Shown: piece by piece, positions 39,896 to 50,471 of the stretch
How the letters are laid out: every line of letters begins with the position of its first letter
Numbering within the stretch: the first letter of the stretch is position 1
From: Acinetobacter brisouii CIP 110357
Lineage (GTDB): Bacteria; Pseudomonadota; Gammaproteobacteria; Pseudomonadales; Moraxellaceae
Reading direction: 5' to 3'
Assembly: GCF_000488275.1 (NCBI RefSeq)
Contig: NZ_KI530762.1
Location: forward strand, 2,016,971 to 2,080,970
Length of the DNA stretch: 64,000 nucleotides
Position numbers and translations under genes: made by a program
Notes under the pieces: generated by a model
Database searches by the model: none
The model's input: the letters and a program-made list of their open reading frames with translations, nothing else
What the model was told of the DNA's origin: nothing

Positions 39896-42331
39896 TTATT
39901 TTTTCTCAGGTAACGCATAAGCCATCACGTAGTCACCATGGTCTGGTGATTGACGCGCACCACCCGCAGAAATCACGATGTATTGTTTTCCTGTTTTTGG
40001 TGAAATGTAGCTCATTGGCGTACCTTGGCTACCCACAGGCAAGCGGGCTTTCCAAAGTTCTTTCCCTGTTGATGAATCAAAGGCACGCAAGTAATAGTCT
40101 TGTGTTGCAGCAAAGAACACCAAGCCACCTTGAGTTGCCATTGAACCACCAATGGTTGGCATACCAATCGGCGCTTTCAAGCCCATTTTGAAGCCTAGAG
40201 GTCCAGTGTCTTGAACTGTACCCAATGGTACTTGCCATGCGATTTGACGAGTTTTCATGTCAATGGCAGTCATGGTACCAAATGGCGGTTTTTGACATGG
40301 AATACCCAAAGCCGACATGAAGCGGTTTTTGTTGACTTTGTACGGTGTACCTTTCATTGGTACAGCACCCATACCTGTGTTGACTTTCTCGCCACCACTC
40401 GCTTGGATTTTAATGTCTTCAGGTGTTTGTTTAATCAACTGAATCCATAAACCCAAACGCATGTCGTTCACGAACATATAACGATGTGTTGGGTCAAACG
40501 AGATGCTGCCCCAGTTCATGCCACCCAAAGAACCTGGAAAGCTGAGAGAAACATCAGTCCCTGGTGCAGTGAACAGACCATCGTAACGCATAGATTTAAA
40601 GTTAATACGGCACATCAACTGGTCAAATGGTGTTGCGCCCCACATGTCAGACTCTTTTAAAGTCTGATTGCCAAGTTGTGGCATTTCAACTGAACGCGGT
40701 TGGGTTTTTGAATATTGTTCGTCTGGAATGTCTGCAACTTTTACAGGTTGCTCAACCACTTTGGTCAGTGGTTTACCTGTAACACGGTCAAGGACAAAGA
40801 ACTGACCAGATTTCGTACCAATCACCACCGCAGGCTTGGTTGTGCCATCTTTCATTGGGAAATCGACCAAGCTTGGTTGCATTGGTAAGTCAAAGTCCCA
40901 AAGGTCATTATGTACAGTTTGGTAAACCCATTTTTCTTTCCCTGTTGTCGCATCAAGCGCCAACACAGAAGTATTATATTTGTGATCTAGTGCATTACGG
41001 TTACCACCCCAAACATCTACCGAAGAACTGCCCATTGGCAAGAACACAATATTCATTTTCGGGTCATAAGACATTGGTGCCCAAGAGTTTGCTGAACTAC
41101 GTTTATAAGTTTCGCCTGGTTTTAACACATAGTTTGGATTCGGGTTACGTGGATCAAATGCCCAGCGTAGTTTACCCGTAATCACATCATAACCACGGAT
41201 CACACCCCCTGGCATGTCTGCTGCAACGTTATCGGCAACGCGACTCCCCACAACCAGTGTTGTACCTGCCAGTGTCGGAGCAGAAGTGACTTCAAAGCGA
41301 GGTGCTTTCGTACCACCTCCCATGCCTTCTAGCAAATTCACAGTACCATGATCACCAAAGTCTTCACAGCGTTGACCATTGTCGGCATTGATCGCAATTA
41401 AACGTCCATCTGGTGTATTTGTATAAACACGGCGTGGACAAGTTGTATTGTTTGCAACTGCGGTTACAGGTGTTGCACCTGCAAATTTTGGTTGTTCAAT
41501 GGCTTGCGTTGAATCAAAATAAGCAACACCACGACAACGTTCCCATGCATCAGCATGTGAATTGACTTCTGCTTTCCACAACTGTTTACCCGTGTCTGCA
41601 TCAACCGCAATCACGTTGTTATGTGGCGTACATAAAAATACTTTATTACCGACTTGTAAGGGCGTTTCCTGATCTTCAGCGCCATTCCCCGTACCTGTCG
41701 TCATGTCACCTGTGCGGTAAGTCCATGCCACTTTCAGGTCTTTAACGTTGTTGCGATTAATCTGATCTAATGCAGCAAAACGGCTACCGCCTGCATCATT
41801 TCCATAGTGATCCCAGTTTTTTGGCTGTTTTGTTGCATCTACAGGAACTAAAGGCAATGCCTGACCTGATGCTGCAACGGTCGGATGCGGTTGGAACATT
41901 TGATACAATGCCACCAACATCCCCACAAGAACGACCAAACCTGAACCATATGCAGGTGCTGTACACCGTGCTTTTTGCTCATAACAGCGTAAGCTCGGCA
42001 GCGTCAACATGATGGCAACAAATAACCCAGATGGGAACATGAGGTTAGAGAACAAGCCCCAGAAATCCCAACCTTTGTCGAACAAAGACCAAATCAACGT
42101 TACAACAAATACACCCGCATAAATAAACCCACTGAGTGCTTTTCTTCTCAACATGAGAATAGCCGCAAGGGTAATAAAAATCCCTGCGAGTAAGAAGTAC
42201 CAAGAGCCACCCAGACCGATCAGCTTGCCACCACCAATCACATAAAATAAACCTGTAGCCAGCAATGCCAATCCTAAGATCGCACACCATATCTTAAATA
42301 TGGGGTGTGGCTGAGTATATGAATCAGACAT
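39896..42331 (-). CDS. quiA: PQQ-dependent quinate/shikimate dehydrogenase
   Basis: An 811-aa membrane-bound quinoprotein that oxidises quinate and shikimate on the periplasmic side and passes electrons to ubiquinone. The first 150 residues form about four or five helices, and the rest is an eight-bladed PQQ propeller beginning DWDHYGNDAGGSRFAALDQI (approximate: NWDHYGNDAGGSRF) with repeated tryptophan-docking motifs such as WKAEV and WVYQT. It is the last gene of the supraoperon, 360 bp after quiX, with GGAG before the ATG. Glucose dehydrogenase is the close relative; context decides for quinate. Confidence 0.94.
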   Translation of the reverse strand: MSDSYTQPHPIFKIWCAILGLALLATGLFYVIGGGKLIGLGGSWYFLLAGIFITLAAILMLRRKALSGFIYAGVFVVTLIWSLFDKGWDFWGLFSNLMFPSGLFVAIMLTLPSLRCYEQKARCTAPAYGSGLVVLVGMLVALYQMFQPHPTVAASGQALPLVPVDATKQPKNWDHYGNDAGGSRFAALDQINRNNVKDLKVAWTYRTGDMTTGTGNGAEDQETPLQVGNKVFLCTPHNNVIAVDADTGKQLWKAEVNSHADAWERCRGVAYFDSTQAIEQPKFAGATPVTAVANNTTCPRRVYTNTPDGRLIAINADNGQRCEDFGDHGTVNLLEGMGGGTKAPRFEVTSAPTLAGTTLVVGSRVADNVAADMPGGVIRGYDVITGKLRWAFDPRNPNPNYVLKPGETYKRSSANSWAPMSYDPKMNIVFLPMGSSSVDVWGGNRNALDHKYNTSVLALDATTGKEKWVYQTVHNDLWDFDLPMQPSLVDFPMKDGTTKPAVVIGTKSGQFFVLDRVTGKPLTKVVEQPVKVADIPDEQYSKTQPRSVEMPQLGNQTLKESDMWGATPFDQLMCRINFKSMRYDGLFTAPGTDVSLSFPGSLGGMNWGSISFDPTHRYMFVNDMRLGLWIQLIKQTPEDIKIQASGGEKVNTGMGAVPMKGTPYKVNKNRFMSALGIPCQKPPFGTMTAIDMKTRQIAWQVPLGTVQDTGPLGFKMGLKAPIGMPTIGGSMATQGGLVFFAATQDYYLRAFDSSTGKELWKARLPVGSQGTPMSYISPKTGKQYIVISAGGARQSPDHGDYVMAYALPEKK

Positions 42332-42691
42332 ACAACTATCTCCAGTTTTGATGTCAAATCAGTTTTCCATCTGATACAGAACAGCATCTTGTGATGCTGC
42401 AACCGATTTGCACAATGCGCCAAAACAAAAACCAAAAAATCGCCTTTACACCACTTGGCATAAAAACGGCTTCACTCCTTCGTTATAGCCACGATGATTC
42501 CTTTCATCTTGATGAGACTGATAAGATTTTTTAGTAAAAATTTCATCAGCACAAAAAGTAGCGCAGTTTAAAAACAATCGTTTTGAATCTATACACAATC
42601 CAAAACTGAAAAAGAATGCGCGATCGTCGAAACCATGCTGAAATTCTGCTGGGCATTAACCTCTGAACACCCAGCAAGTTCTAAGTCCAGA
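42332..42691. other. quiX-quiA intergenic region with hairpins
   Basis: No gene. A perfect 7-bp hairpin CAGCATC-TTGT-GATGCTG lies at 42382-42399, about 50 bp before quiA. A second inverted repeat TGCTGGG/CCCAGCA is at 42648-42677, just after quiX. Neither has a T-tract, so they fit mRNA processing or stability elements more than terminators. Confidence 0.5.
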
Positions 42692-44008
42692 TTAGAAATT
42701 TACACGTACACTCAGACCTGCGACCCAAGCATCATCAACTTCTTTCACCCCTGCTGGCTGGTGGATATATTGCAAGTTCGGGCGGATCATGACCGCAGGT
42801 GACCATTGATAGGTATAGTTCAACTCGACATTCAACTCGCTGCGTTGTATTGGAACGTAGTTACTTGCGATCGGGTCATAAGAGAAATAACCACGACTGA
42901 TGTCGGTTGCAATTTCTTTGTCACGGGCGCGGTTATTGACGTCATAGCGCGCAAAACCGAGTCCAATTTCATCGGCTGGTCGGCTGTCAAATGGGCCTTT
43001 ATACCAAAATGCCAATTGCTGGGTGCTTTGGACAAATGTGGTGGCTTTATCATTGAATACGGCATTGAAACCAACATACAGACCACGTTTCGAGTCATCA
43101 CCACGTTGGGTCAATTGTTGTTGTGAGTTAAACCAGAAACTGTGTTTGCCATCATGGACTTTACCTGCGGTTTTAATGTCTTTGGCTTCGGCGGTTGAGT
43201 ACAATGCACCGATTTTATATTCACCAGGCAAACCGTTAAGTTTTGGTTTCCATGCCAACTCAACAGGAATCGTTGCCCCCTGAACATTGTTCATACCCAA
43301 GTTAAAACCATCGCTGGCGGACTGGGTTTTAATGTCATCTGGATTGACTTCATACACCCCGACGCCAATCGTCCATTCAGGTGCGAACTGATATTTGACG
43401 TTCGCTGCCCAAACACTGACTGGCCAGTTATACCAGATTGAACCAATCGACTTACCTAGCTGACCACCACAAAGCAGCAAGTTCTGGAACTCACATTGTG
43501 AGCTATTAAAGTCATCTGACATGCCCATACGACCGACTTTGACTTGAACCTTGTTGTCATCAAAGCCTTTTTTCACCCATGCCTGAGTTAAACGCCAAAT
43601 CTTCCCACGCCCATAAATCTCTTGTGAATTACCTAGCGTGGTCGAACGAGGGTCTTTAATCCGTTCATTGGTCAGCGCATTACCATCGCGTTTGGTAATC
43701 ATGATCGCTGCCGTTGTATCATTCCAACCCGCGATTTTGTTTAAATCGAAATTTGCCCCAAGGGTCAGCTGTGATGCAACCGTCGTTGTATTGTTATCAT
43801 TGTAGCCACCATCAATATTGGTCGCAGCCTGACTCATGATCGATGCGGTAAACTTGTAGCCTTGATCTTCGAGTTGCTGACGCTTACCATTCCAGTCCCC
43901 AAATAGCCATTGACGATCTTGTGACCATGGCTCATTTGCCATAACACCTTGGCTAAATAAAATCGCGAGTGAAACTGCACTCATTTTCATTAAATTAACT
44001 TTTTTCAT
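42692..44008 (-). CDS. quiX: OprB-family outer-membrane porin, QuiX
   Basis: A 438-aa beta-barrel protein with a signal peptide ending at VMA-NEPW. The mature start has the OprB family pattern LFGDWNGKRQQLEDQGYKF, amphipathic strands follow, and the C-terminus is SVRVNF with the terminal Phe used by the BAM complex. It most likely admits quinate and shikimate. Its place between quiC and quiA agrees with A. baylyi. Confidence 0.9.
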   Translation of the reverse strand: MKKVNLMKMSAVSLAILFSQGVMANEPWSQDRQWLFGDWNGKRQQLEDQGYKFTASIMSQAATNIDGGYNDNNTTTVASQLTLGANFDLNKIAGWNDTTAAIMITKRDGNALTNERIKDPRSTTLGNSQEIYGRGKIWRLTQAWVKKGFDDNKVQVKVGRMGMSDDFNSSQCEFQNLLLCGGQLGKSIGSIWYNWPVSVWAANVKYQFAPEWTIGVGVYEVNPDDIKTQSASDGFNLGMNNVQGATIPVELAWKPKLNGLPGEYKIGALYSTAEAKDIKTAGKVHDGKHSFWFNSQQQLTQRGDDSKRGLYVGFNAVFNDKATTFVQSTQQLAFWYKGPFDSRPADEIGLGFARYDVNNRARDKEIATDISRGYFSYDPIASNYVPIQRSELNVELNYTYQWSPAVMIRPNLQYIHQPAGVKEVDDAWVAGLSVRVNF

Positions 44009-44073
44009 ATTTGCTTATCCTTAGCCTAATCGGGTTAGGCACCCGAACCTGATGTCAAAGTGCCTATATTTCA

Positions 44074-45534
44074 TCATTTTAGTTTTACGGGTTGGCTGAG
44101 TTCTGAACTTGCGCCGAGGTGATCTGTGATATTTGCGGTGTAATTGGCAAATTTCTCGGTTGGTTTCCAAGTCAAAGTGGCTTGACCTTGTGCGTTGGTT
44201 GCAACTGTTGCTGCACCTACAAATTGTTCTGCTTCTTTAGACTGTGCGTTGCGGTTACCAAAGAACTCCACGCGGTAACGCTGGTTCGCCTGACCTTTGA
44301 AACTCACCACAAGCTGCCCCTGATGTGCAGTCAGTTTAGGTGCCTGAATCCATTGGTTCGGCTGAGCATTACAACCTTGCTGAGTTGGCTCAGTACAGGT
44401 TTTTTGCAGGTTCTTCGGATCAATGACCACACCACCACCACGTGAACCAACAAAACCTTCATGTTCCAGTGCTGGCACACCAAATACGATCGCACCTAAA
44501 CGCTGATTTGGCACACAAGTTCCACCCGCTTCACAGCGTTTGATGTCCTTGCCATTGTCCCAAATCTGGTTTTTGGTCAGGGTGATGTGTGAATTGGCAT
44601 CTTTCTCTGAACGTACGGCAATCCCGATACGGTTACCATGGACTTTGTTACTATCAAAGATGTTGCCATCACCTGTCAGGTTGAACCCTGTTGAATTGGC
44701 AGTCAATTCGTTATATGCAATATAGTTACGCTTGCCCCAGTTAATTTGCAAACCATCTGAATAGTTTTCAAATTTGTTGCCGACAACCGCGTTGTCATTG
44801 CCCCACAAGATTTCAATGCCTTGTGATGGCTCTGGGTTGGCTTTGGTGTTGGTAAACAGGTTATTGGCAATCAGGTTAAACGCTGCGCCACGAGTCAGCT
44901 CTAAACCATCACCATTATCCTGAAGGATATTGTCCAAAAACTTGTTATTGTTGGTCGTGGTTGAGGTTGGATTACCCTTGCCATCATCTCCAGTAAACAT
45001 CACCCCAGCACCACCGTAGTTATTGCTAATACGGTTATGCTGAATCAGGTTGTTGCTCGAACGGTTGACCAAAATACCAATACAGAAGCGATGAATATCC
45101 AGACCTTTGAGCACAACATGATGTGTATCACGTAGTACCAGACCCGGCAAAGTCATCGTGCGTACGTTAGTACCATATTGCCCAGGCATAGCACCTGGAC
45201 AGGCTTTTGCCCCTTCACCCTGAATATAGTTAGAACCATCAATGGCAATAAACTCGCCCGTTTTGTCCCATTGTGTTCCAATGATTTTTACAGGGCCTTT
45301 AATTTCAGGAAGTGGTGAATTTACCTTAATGCTATAAGGCGCTTTACCCACTGCCTGAATCAAGATTTCGTTATCATCAGATGGATTGGCATTGGACTGT
45401 TCAATCGCCCAGCGCAATGATCCCTGATTCTGATCATCCTGATAACGATCAACCACGTAGGTTGAAGCAGCCGCCCAACCTGAAGCCAATAGTCCTAAAC
45501 TTAGTGCGGTCACTCGCAAAGAAACTGCTTTCAT
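44074..45534 (-). CDS. quiC: Periplasmic 3-dehydroshikimate dehydratase QuiC
   Basis: A 486-aa exported protein that converts 3-dehydroshikimate to protocatechuate. A signal peptide of 23 residues (LGLLASGWAAAS) precedes a right-handed parallel beta-helix, seen as repeated short NxIxxN strands (IQHNRISNNYGGAGV, NKFENYSDGLQINWG) at about residues 140-320. The assignment rests on gene order and similarity to A. baylyi QuiC; the sequence is unlike the TIM-barrel AsbF or fungal dehydratases. Confidence 0.88.
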   Translation of the reverse strand: MKAVSLRVTALSLGLLASGWAAASTYVVDRYQDDQNQGSLRWAIEQSNANPSDDNEILIQAVGKAPYSIKVNSPLPEIKGPVKIIGTQWDKTGEFIAIDGSNYIQGEGAKACPGAMPGQYGTNVRTMTLPGLVLRDTHHVVLKGLDIHRFCIGILVNRSSNNLIQHNRISNNYGGAGVMFTGDDGKGNPTSTTTNNNKFLDNILQDNGDGLELTRGAAFNLIANNLFTNTKANPEPSQGIEILWGNDNAVVGNKFENYSDGLQINWGKRNYIAYNELTANSTGFNLTGDGNIFDSNKVHGNRIGIAVRSEKDANSHITLTKNQIWDNGKDIKRCEAGGTCVPNQRLGAIVFGVPALEHEGFVGSRGGGVVIDPKNLQKTCTEPTQQGCNAQPNQWIQAPKLTAHQGQLVVSFKGQANQRYRVEFFGNRNAQSKEAEQFVGAATVATNAQGQATLTWKPTEKFANYTANITDHLGASSELSQPVKLK

Positions 45535-45562
45535 TCCAGATATTCCTTTAATTCAGTTTTTA

Positions 45563-46414
45563 TTATGGTGTAGGTTGTACAGTTTGTAAGAACTGGCGCA
45601 GCTGGGTCACATCAATTTGACCTGGTGCTGAAGCCTGACCAATCATGCCGAAACTTAAGCTCCCTCCTGAACTTGCGGTTGCGATTCGGGAAATGGTGCC
45701 CAAGCGTCCCATTGACATGGTTAACAATGGTTTTTTGCTTTGTTGACTCACTTTTAATGTTGCGTTCATCAAGGTAAACACATCTGCTTTAGACTGTGGC
45801 ATGACTGCAATTTTTAAAATATCTGCGCCTATTTGGTCTTGTTTTAGCAGACGATCAACAATTTCCTGCTCGCTTGGTGTTTTGGCAAAATCATGATTCG
45901 ACATCACCACCAACACATGTTTTTCATGCGCCAAATCCGTTACTTTACGCACGACTTTCGCATCACGGAACATTTCAATATCAAGCAATTGCATAAACGG
46001 TTTTTTCAAATACGCGCTATAGATTTTGCCGTATTCTTCATCGCTGACTTTCAGTTTACCGCCTTCATTGGCAGTACGGATTGTTGCAAGGAGTGGTTTA
46101 TCTTTTAAGATTTGATTGAGCTGCTGTCCTAATGCAATCACCTGTTTGGTATCAGTTGCAAAGTTCAACAAATCAATACGGAATTCAGCAATATCTGCAT
46201 TTGGGTTGCCAGCAATCACTTTTGCCTGAGCAATCGCCTCTTCAGCAGTTTGTGCGGTAATCGGCACGATGGTCTTTACTGGCATCACGCCAATATCGAC
46301 ATTTTTCACGACATAATGATCTGCCATCACTGGTTGTGCCAGTGCAACGGATGCTGCCCCCAACATGCTGCATGCTAGTGCCATCTGAAGTACTTTATGT
46401 TTAAGGTTTATCAT
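45563..46414 (-). CDS. quiB: Periplasmic type I 3-dehydroquinate dehydratase
   Basis: A 283-aa class I dehydroquinase. The catalytic His174 is in MSNHDF and the Schiff-base Lys201 in ADILKIAVMPQ; EFRIDLL marks the substrate site. An N-terminal signal peptide (LQMALACSMLGAASVALAQP) makes it a periplasmic catabolic form, unlike the biosynthetic AroD/AroQ. AAGGA is 7 nt before the second ATG, so I start at 46414 rather than 46420 or 46453. Confidence 0.94.
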   Translation of the reverse strand: MINLKHKVLQMALACSMLGAASVALAQPVMADHYVVKNVDIGVMPVKTIVPITAQTAEEAIAQAKVIAGNPNADIAEFRIDLLNFATDTKQVIALGQQLNQILKDKPLLATIRTANEGGKLKVSDEEYGKIYSAYLKKPFMQLLDIEMFRDAKVVRKVTDLAHEKHVLVVMSNHDFAKTPSEQEIVDRLLKQDQIGADILKIAVMPQSKADVFTLMNATLKVSQQSKKPLLTMSMGRLGTISRIATASSGGSLSFGMIGQASAPGQIDVTQLRQFLQTVQPTP

Positions 46415-46465
46415 TACCATTCCTTGTGTAATGTCGCTGTATGAAAAATCCATACAGCGCGCAGC

Positions 46466-47095
46466 TTAGATATCAAAAAATACGGTTTCATTTTCGCCTT
46501 GGATACGAATATCAAAGCGATAAACCACCTGACCATCACGCTCTTCACGTTTAGCCAGCAAAGTGTTGCGACGTGGCGCCCACTCAATACCTGTCAGGAT
46601 CGGGTCTTTGGCATTCGCTTCAGCTTCATCTTCAAAATACACACGGGTATTGAGACCTAAGTTGATACCACGTGCAAAAATGATTAAAGCAATATGCGGT
46701 GCTTGCTGTGTACCTTTACGCCCTGGAACTGCACCTGGTTTAATGGTGTCAAAGTGCCATACGCCAGTCTGGAAATCAGCACCTGCACGTCCCCAGCCTT
46801 GAAAATGTGGGTCAGCAGTTTTGCCCTGAATGTCGGCTTGGCTTGGGTAAACGCCATTGGCATCGGCTTGCCAGATTTCAACCAGCACATCACGAAGCGG
46901 CAAACCCAGACCGTCAAAAACCTGACCTTCAAGGCGAATACGTTCGCCCTGAGTGTGTTCTTGCAAAAGATTGTTATTGAAATTGTTGTCAAACACTTCA
47001 ATGTTGGCTTGTTTCGGCAACAGACCAATATGTACGTAAGGACCACCTGTTTGAGATGGGGTTTCTGCTAATTCTTGAAAATTCCAGCCATTCAT
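46466..47095 (-). CDS. pcaG: Protocatechuate 3,4-dioxygenase alpha subunit
   Basis: A 209-aa intradiol dioxygenase alpha chain that pairs with PcaH. It starts MNGWNFQELAETPSQTGGPY and ends GENETVFFDI, equal in length and near-identical at both ends to A. baylyi PcaG. The iron ligands are not conserved here, as is normal for alpha. GGAG precedes the ATG, 17 bp after pcaH. Confidence 0.96.
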   Translation of the reverse strand: MNGWNFQELAETPSQTGGPYVHIGLLPKQANIEVFDNNFNNNLLQEHTQGERIRLEGQVFDGLGLPLRDVLVEIWQADANGVYPSQADIQGKTADPHFQGWGRAGADFQTGVWHFDTIKPGAVPGRKGTQQAPHIALIIFARGINLGLNTRVYFEDEAEANAKDPILTGIEWAPRRNTLLAKREERDGQVVYRFDIRIQGENETVFFDI

Positions 47096-47112
47096 TTTTT
47101 CTACTCCATCCA

Positions 47113-47850
<738 letters not shown>

Positions 47851-47875
47851 TTAAATTTTAAAAAAATTGCATCCA

Positions 47876-48274
47876 TTACGTTTGCTGGCTAGGTGAAATT
47901 CCTAGCTCTTTAAATACCTCTTCTGCCATATGCATCGCAGCATTTGCTGCTGGCAAACCTGCATACAATGAACAGTGAAGAAATAATTCTTTAAGGTCGT
48001 CTTGAGTGACACCATTGTTAAAGCAGGCACGAATATGCATACGCAGTTCATCTTCACGCCCAAGTGACAATAAAATTGCAATCGTCACTAAACTACGGGT
48101 ATGGCGTGGCATGCCAGGGCGAGACCACACTTCACCCCAAGCAAAACGGCTAATAAAGTTCTGAAAATCGCTGTTAAATTCATTCAGGTTTTCAATCGAA
48201 CGGTTGACGTGCTTTTCGCCTAAAACTTCCGTGCGAACTTGAATACCTTGTTTGTAGCGTTCATCATCATTCAT
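47876..48274 (-). CDS. pcaC: 4-carboxymuconolactone decarboxylase
   Basis: A 132-aa AhpD-fold protein with RFAWGEVWSRPGMPRHTRS and FNNGVTQDDLKELFLHCSLY. It decarboxylates 4-carboxymuconolactone to the enol-lactone. The frame extends into pcaK, but GAGGG lies 7 nt before the ATG at 48274. Confidence 0.95.
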   Translation of the reverse strand: MNDDERYKQGIQVRTEVLGEKHVNRSIENLNEFNSDFQNFISRFAWGEVWSRPGMPRHTRSLVTIAILLSLGREDELRMHIRACFNNGVTQDDLKELFLHCSLYAGLPAANAAMHMAEEVFKELGISPSQQT

Positions 48275-48287
48275 AAGAAAACCCTCA

Positions 48288-49643
48288 TTAGGTTGCATCG
48301 GTATGTGCAACCAGTGATTTGACAAAAATAGACACTGCGGCAGCGGTCGCTGGGATTAGCAACATGCTCAGAATCGCAGTAAATGACCAGTGTTGACCGA
48401 GAAGTACTGCGCCAATCCACGCTCCAAACACCGCACCGAAACGCCCGATTCCTGACATCCACGCCACACCTGTTGCACGGCATTGGGTTGGGTAAAAACG
48501 CGCACTGAGTGCTGGCATAGAAGACTGTGCACCATTGATTGCAACACCTGCACAAAGCACCAAGACTGCAAGCAAGATCGGACTACTTAAACTTTGACCT
48601 ACAGCGAAAGCGAAGATCCCTGCAACAAAATAGAAGCCCGCAATAATACGGTTCGGGTTGAAACGATCCATTGCCCAACCAATGAACAATGCACTAAGCA
48701 CACCGCCAAACTGGAACAAGCCACCAATAAATGCTGCACGTTCCATACTTGCGCCCGTTTCACGCATCAAGGTTGGTAACCAGCTGGTAAGCAGGTAAAT
48801 CATCACCAAGCCCATGAAATAGGTGAACCAAAGCAATAACGTGCCTTTGATGTAGGTTGGCGAAAAGAGCATCGAAAATACGTTTTGCTTTTTCTGCACT
48901 GCACTTTTTTCTTCAGGCACGTGAAACTCAGTCACGTTCTGAACTTGAGTAGGTGCAATACGGCTCAAGATCTTGCGTACTTTTTCGTTATTGCCACCAC
49001 GAACAATCAAGAAGCGGTAAGACTCTGGTAAAACACCCACAACAAAGAAAGTCAGAATTAATGGGCTCCAGCCACCGAACAGAAATAAACTGTGCCAGCC
49101 AAAGTGTGGAATCATCCAGCTACTTAAAAAGCCACCAATCGCCATACCCAAGTTGTAACCACAGAACATACAGGTTACGAGTAAAGAACGAATACGGTTT
49201 GGACAGTACTCAGAAAACAGTGTGGTGGCGTTTGGCATGGCTGCCCCCAACCCGATTCCTGTCAAGAACCGCAAAACAACCAAAGTATCGAGGTTGTTGG
49301 CGTAGGCACAGCCAATGGTAAAACCACCAAAAATCAGCATCGACACAGATAAAACTGCTTTACGACCAAAACGGTCAGCTGTTGGCCCAGACACCAATGC
49401 ACCGATGATCATGCCGCCAAGCGCAGCACTCATCACAGGACCCAACTGAGAACGGTCAAGCCCCCAGTCCTGTGCTAATGCAGGGGCAATAAAGCCCATG
49501 GCAGCAGTGTCGATACCATCTAGAAAAACAATGAAAAAACAAATTGCAGCAATCATCCACTGATAAGCACTTAATGGTGAATCATTAATCAGTGCTTGTG
49601 CATCCATGCTCATATTTGGGCGAGCAGTGTCCTGAGACGCCAT
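48288..49643 (-). CDS. pcaK: MFS aromatic acid:H+ symporter (4-hydroxybenzoate/protocatechuate)
   Basis: A 451-aa AAHS-family permease with twelve helices. The helix 1 motif is FLDGIDTAAMGFIAPAL with the required Asp, and the loop 2-3 motif is GPTADRFGRKAVL. It brings protocatechuate and 4-hydroxybenzoate across the inner membrane. AAGGAGG is 5 nt before the ATG. Confidence 0.95.
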   Translation of the reverse strand: MASQDTARPNMSMDAQALINDSPLSAYQWMIAAICFFIVFLDGIDTAAMGFIAPALAQDWGLDRSQLGPVMSAALGGMIIGALVSGPTADRFGRKAVLSVSMLIFGGFTIGCAYANNLDTLVVLRFLTGIGLGAAMPNATTLFSEYCPNRIRSLLVTCMFCGYNLGMAIGGFLSSWMIPHFGWHSLFLFGGWSPLILTFFVVGVLPESYRFLIVRGGNNEKVRKILSRIAPTQVQNVTEFHVPEEKSAVQKKQNVFSMLFSPTYIKGTLLLWFTYFMGLVMIYLLTSWLPTLMRETGASMERAAFIGGLFQFGGVLSALFIGWAMDRFNPNRIIAGFYFVAGIFAFAVGQSLSSPILLAVLVLCAGVAINGAQSSMPALSARFYPTQCRATGVAWMSGIGRFGAVFGAWIGAVLLGQHWSFTAILSMLLIPATAAAVSIFVKSLVAHTDAT

Positions 49644-49685
49644 AGTTGCCTCCTTAGGCGAAAATCCTTTTAAAACAGTGGGCTT

Positions 49686-50471
49686 TTATGAAATCACTTC
49701 AATAAAGCGCTGAAGAGCCTGAGTAAATCCTTCAGGTTGCTCAATATTTGACAAATGCGATGCTGGCAAAATACTGAGTTGGCTATGGGTAATGCGCTGC
49801 TGCATAAATTCAGCATCAGCAACAGTCGTGATCGGATCAAATTGACCTGCGATCAACAAGGTTGGAATCTGAATATTGGCAATCTGTTCACGCAAATCTT
49901 CATGTGCCAAAGCACGGCAGGCATTGGCATAACCCTGAGCAGGTGTATTGGCCAAACTTTGAATGGTTTGTTGCGCCAATGCATCTTGTAGATAGTCAAA
50001 CTCACTGCTAAACCAGCGGCTATGGGTCGAAGCCACCAAATCAGCCAAGCCATTTTGTTCTACCGCATCAGCTCGGGTCAGCCATGCTTCTGCCGTACCA
50101 ATTTTTGCTGCAGAGTTTGCAACTGTAATGCTGTTAAAACGCGCAGCATGGTGAATACCCAAATACAGCGCAGTCAATCCGCCCATTGAAATTCCACAAA
50201 AGTGTGCTTTTTCAATCTTCAACGCATCTAAAATATCAATCACATCTTCTGCAAGGTTTTGCACAGTTGTCTCTGCGATGACATCACTTTGACCATGTCC
50301 ACGAGTATCATAAGTAATCACTTTGAACTGCTGTTTGAGTGAAGCAACTTGAGGTTGCCACATGGCATGATCAGTTCCCAAAGAATTGGAAAAAACAATG
50401 GCAGGCGCATTCTCAAGACCTTCCACATAAACCGATAAATGCTTGCCTTGACGATTGCTAATCGTGATCAT
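49686..50471 (-). CDS. pcaD: 3-oxoadipate enol-lactonase
   Basis: A 261-aa alpha/beta hydrolase. The nucleophile is in CGISMGGLTA, with Asp in AGQFDPIT and His in PASHLSNIEQP. It opens the enol-lactone to 3-oxoadipate. The upstream GTG codon belongs to the extended frame; the ATG at 50471 overlaps the pcaB stop by one base (TGATG), a coupled start. Confidence 0.95.
   Translation of the reverse strand: MITISNRQGKHLSVYVEGLENAPAIVFSNSLGTDHAMWQPQVASLKQQFKVITYDTRGHGQSDVIAETTVQNLAEDVIDILDALKIEKAHFCGISMGGLTALYLGIHHAARFNSITVANSAAKIGTAEAWLTRADAVEQNGLADLVASTHSRWFSSEFDYLQDALAQQTIQSLANTPAQGYANACRALAHEDLREQIANIQIPTLLIAGQFDPITTVADAEFMQQRITHSQLSILPASHLSNIEQPEGFTQALQRFIEVIS

Noticed and set aside
39573-39920. 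115-codon plus-strand frame after copZ
   Set aside because: Runs through the quiA terminator into quiA and has no recognisable domain.
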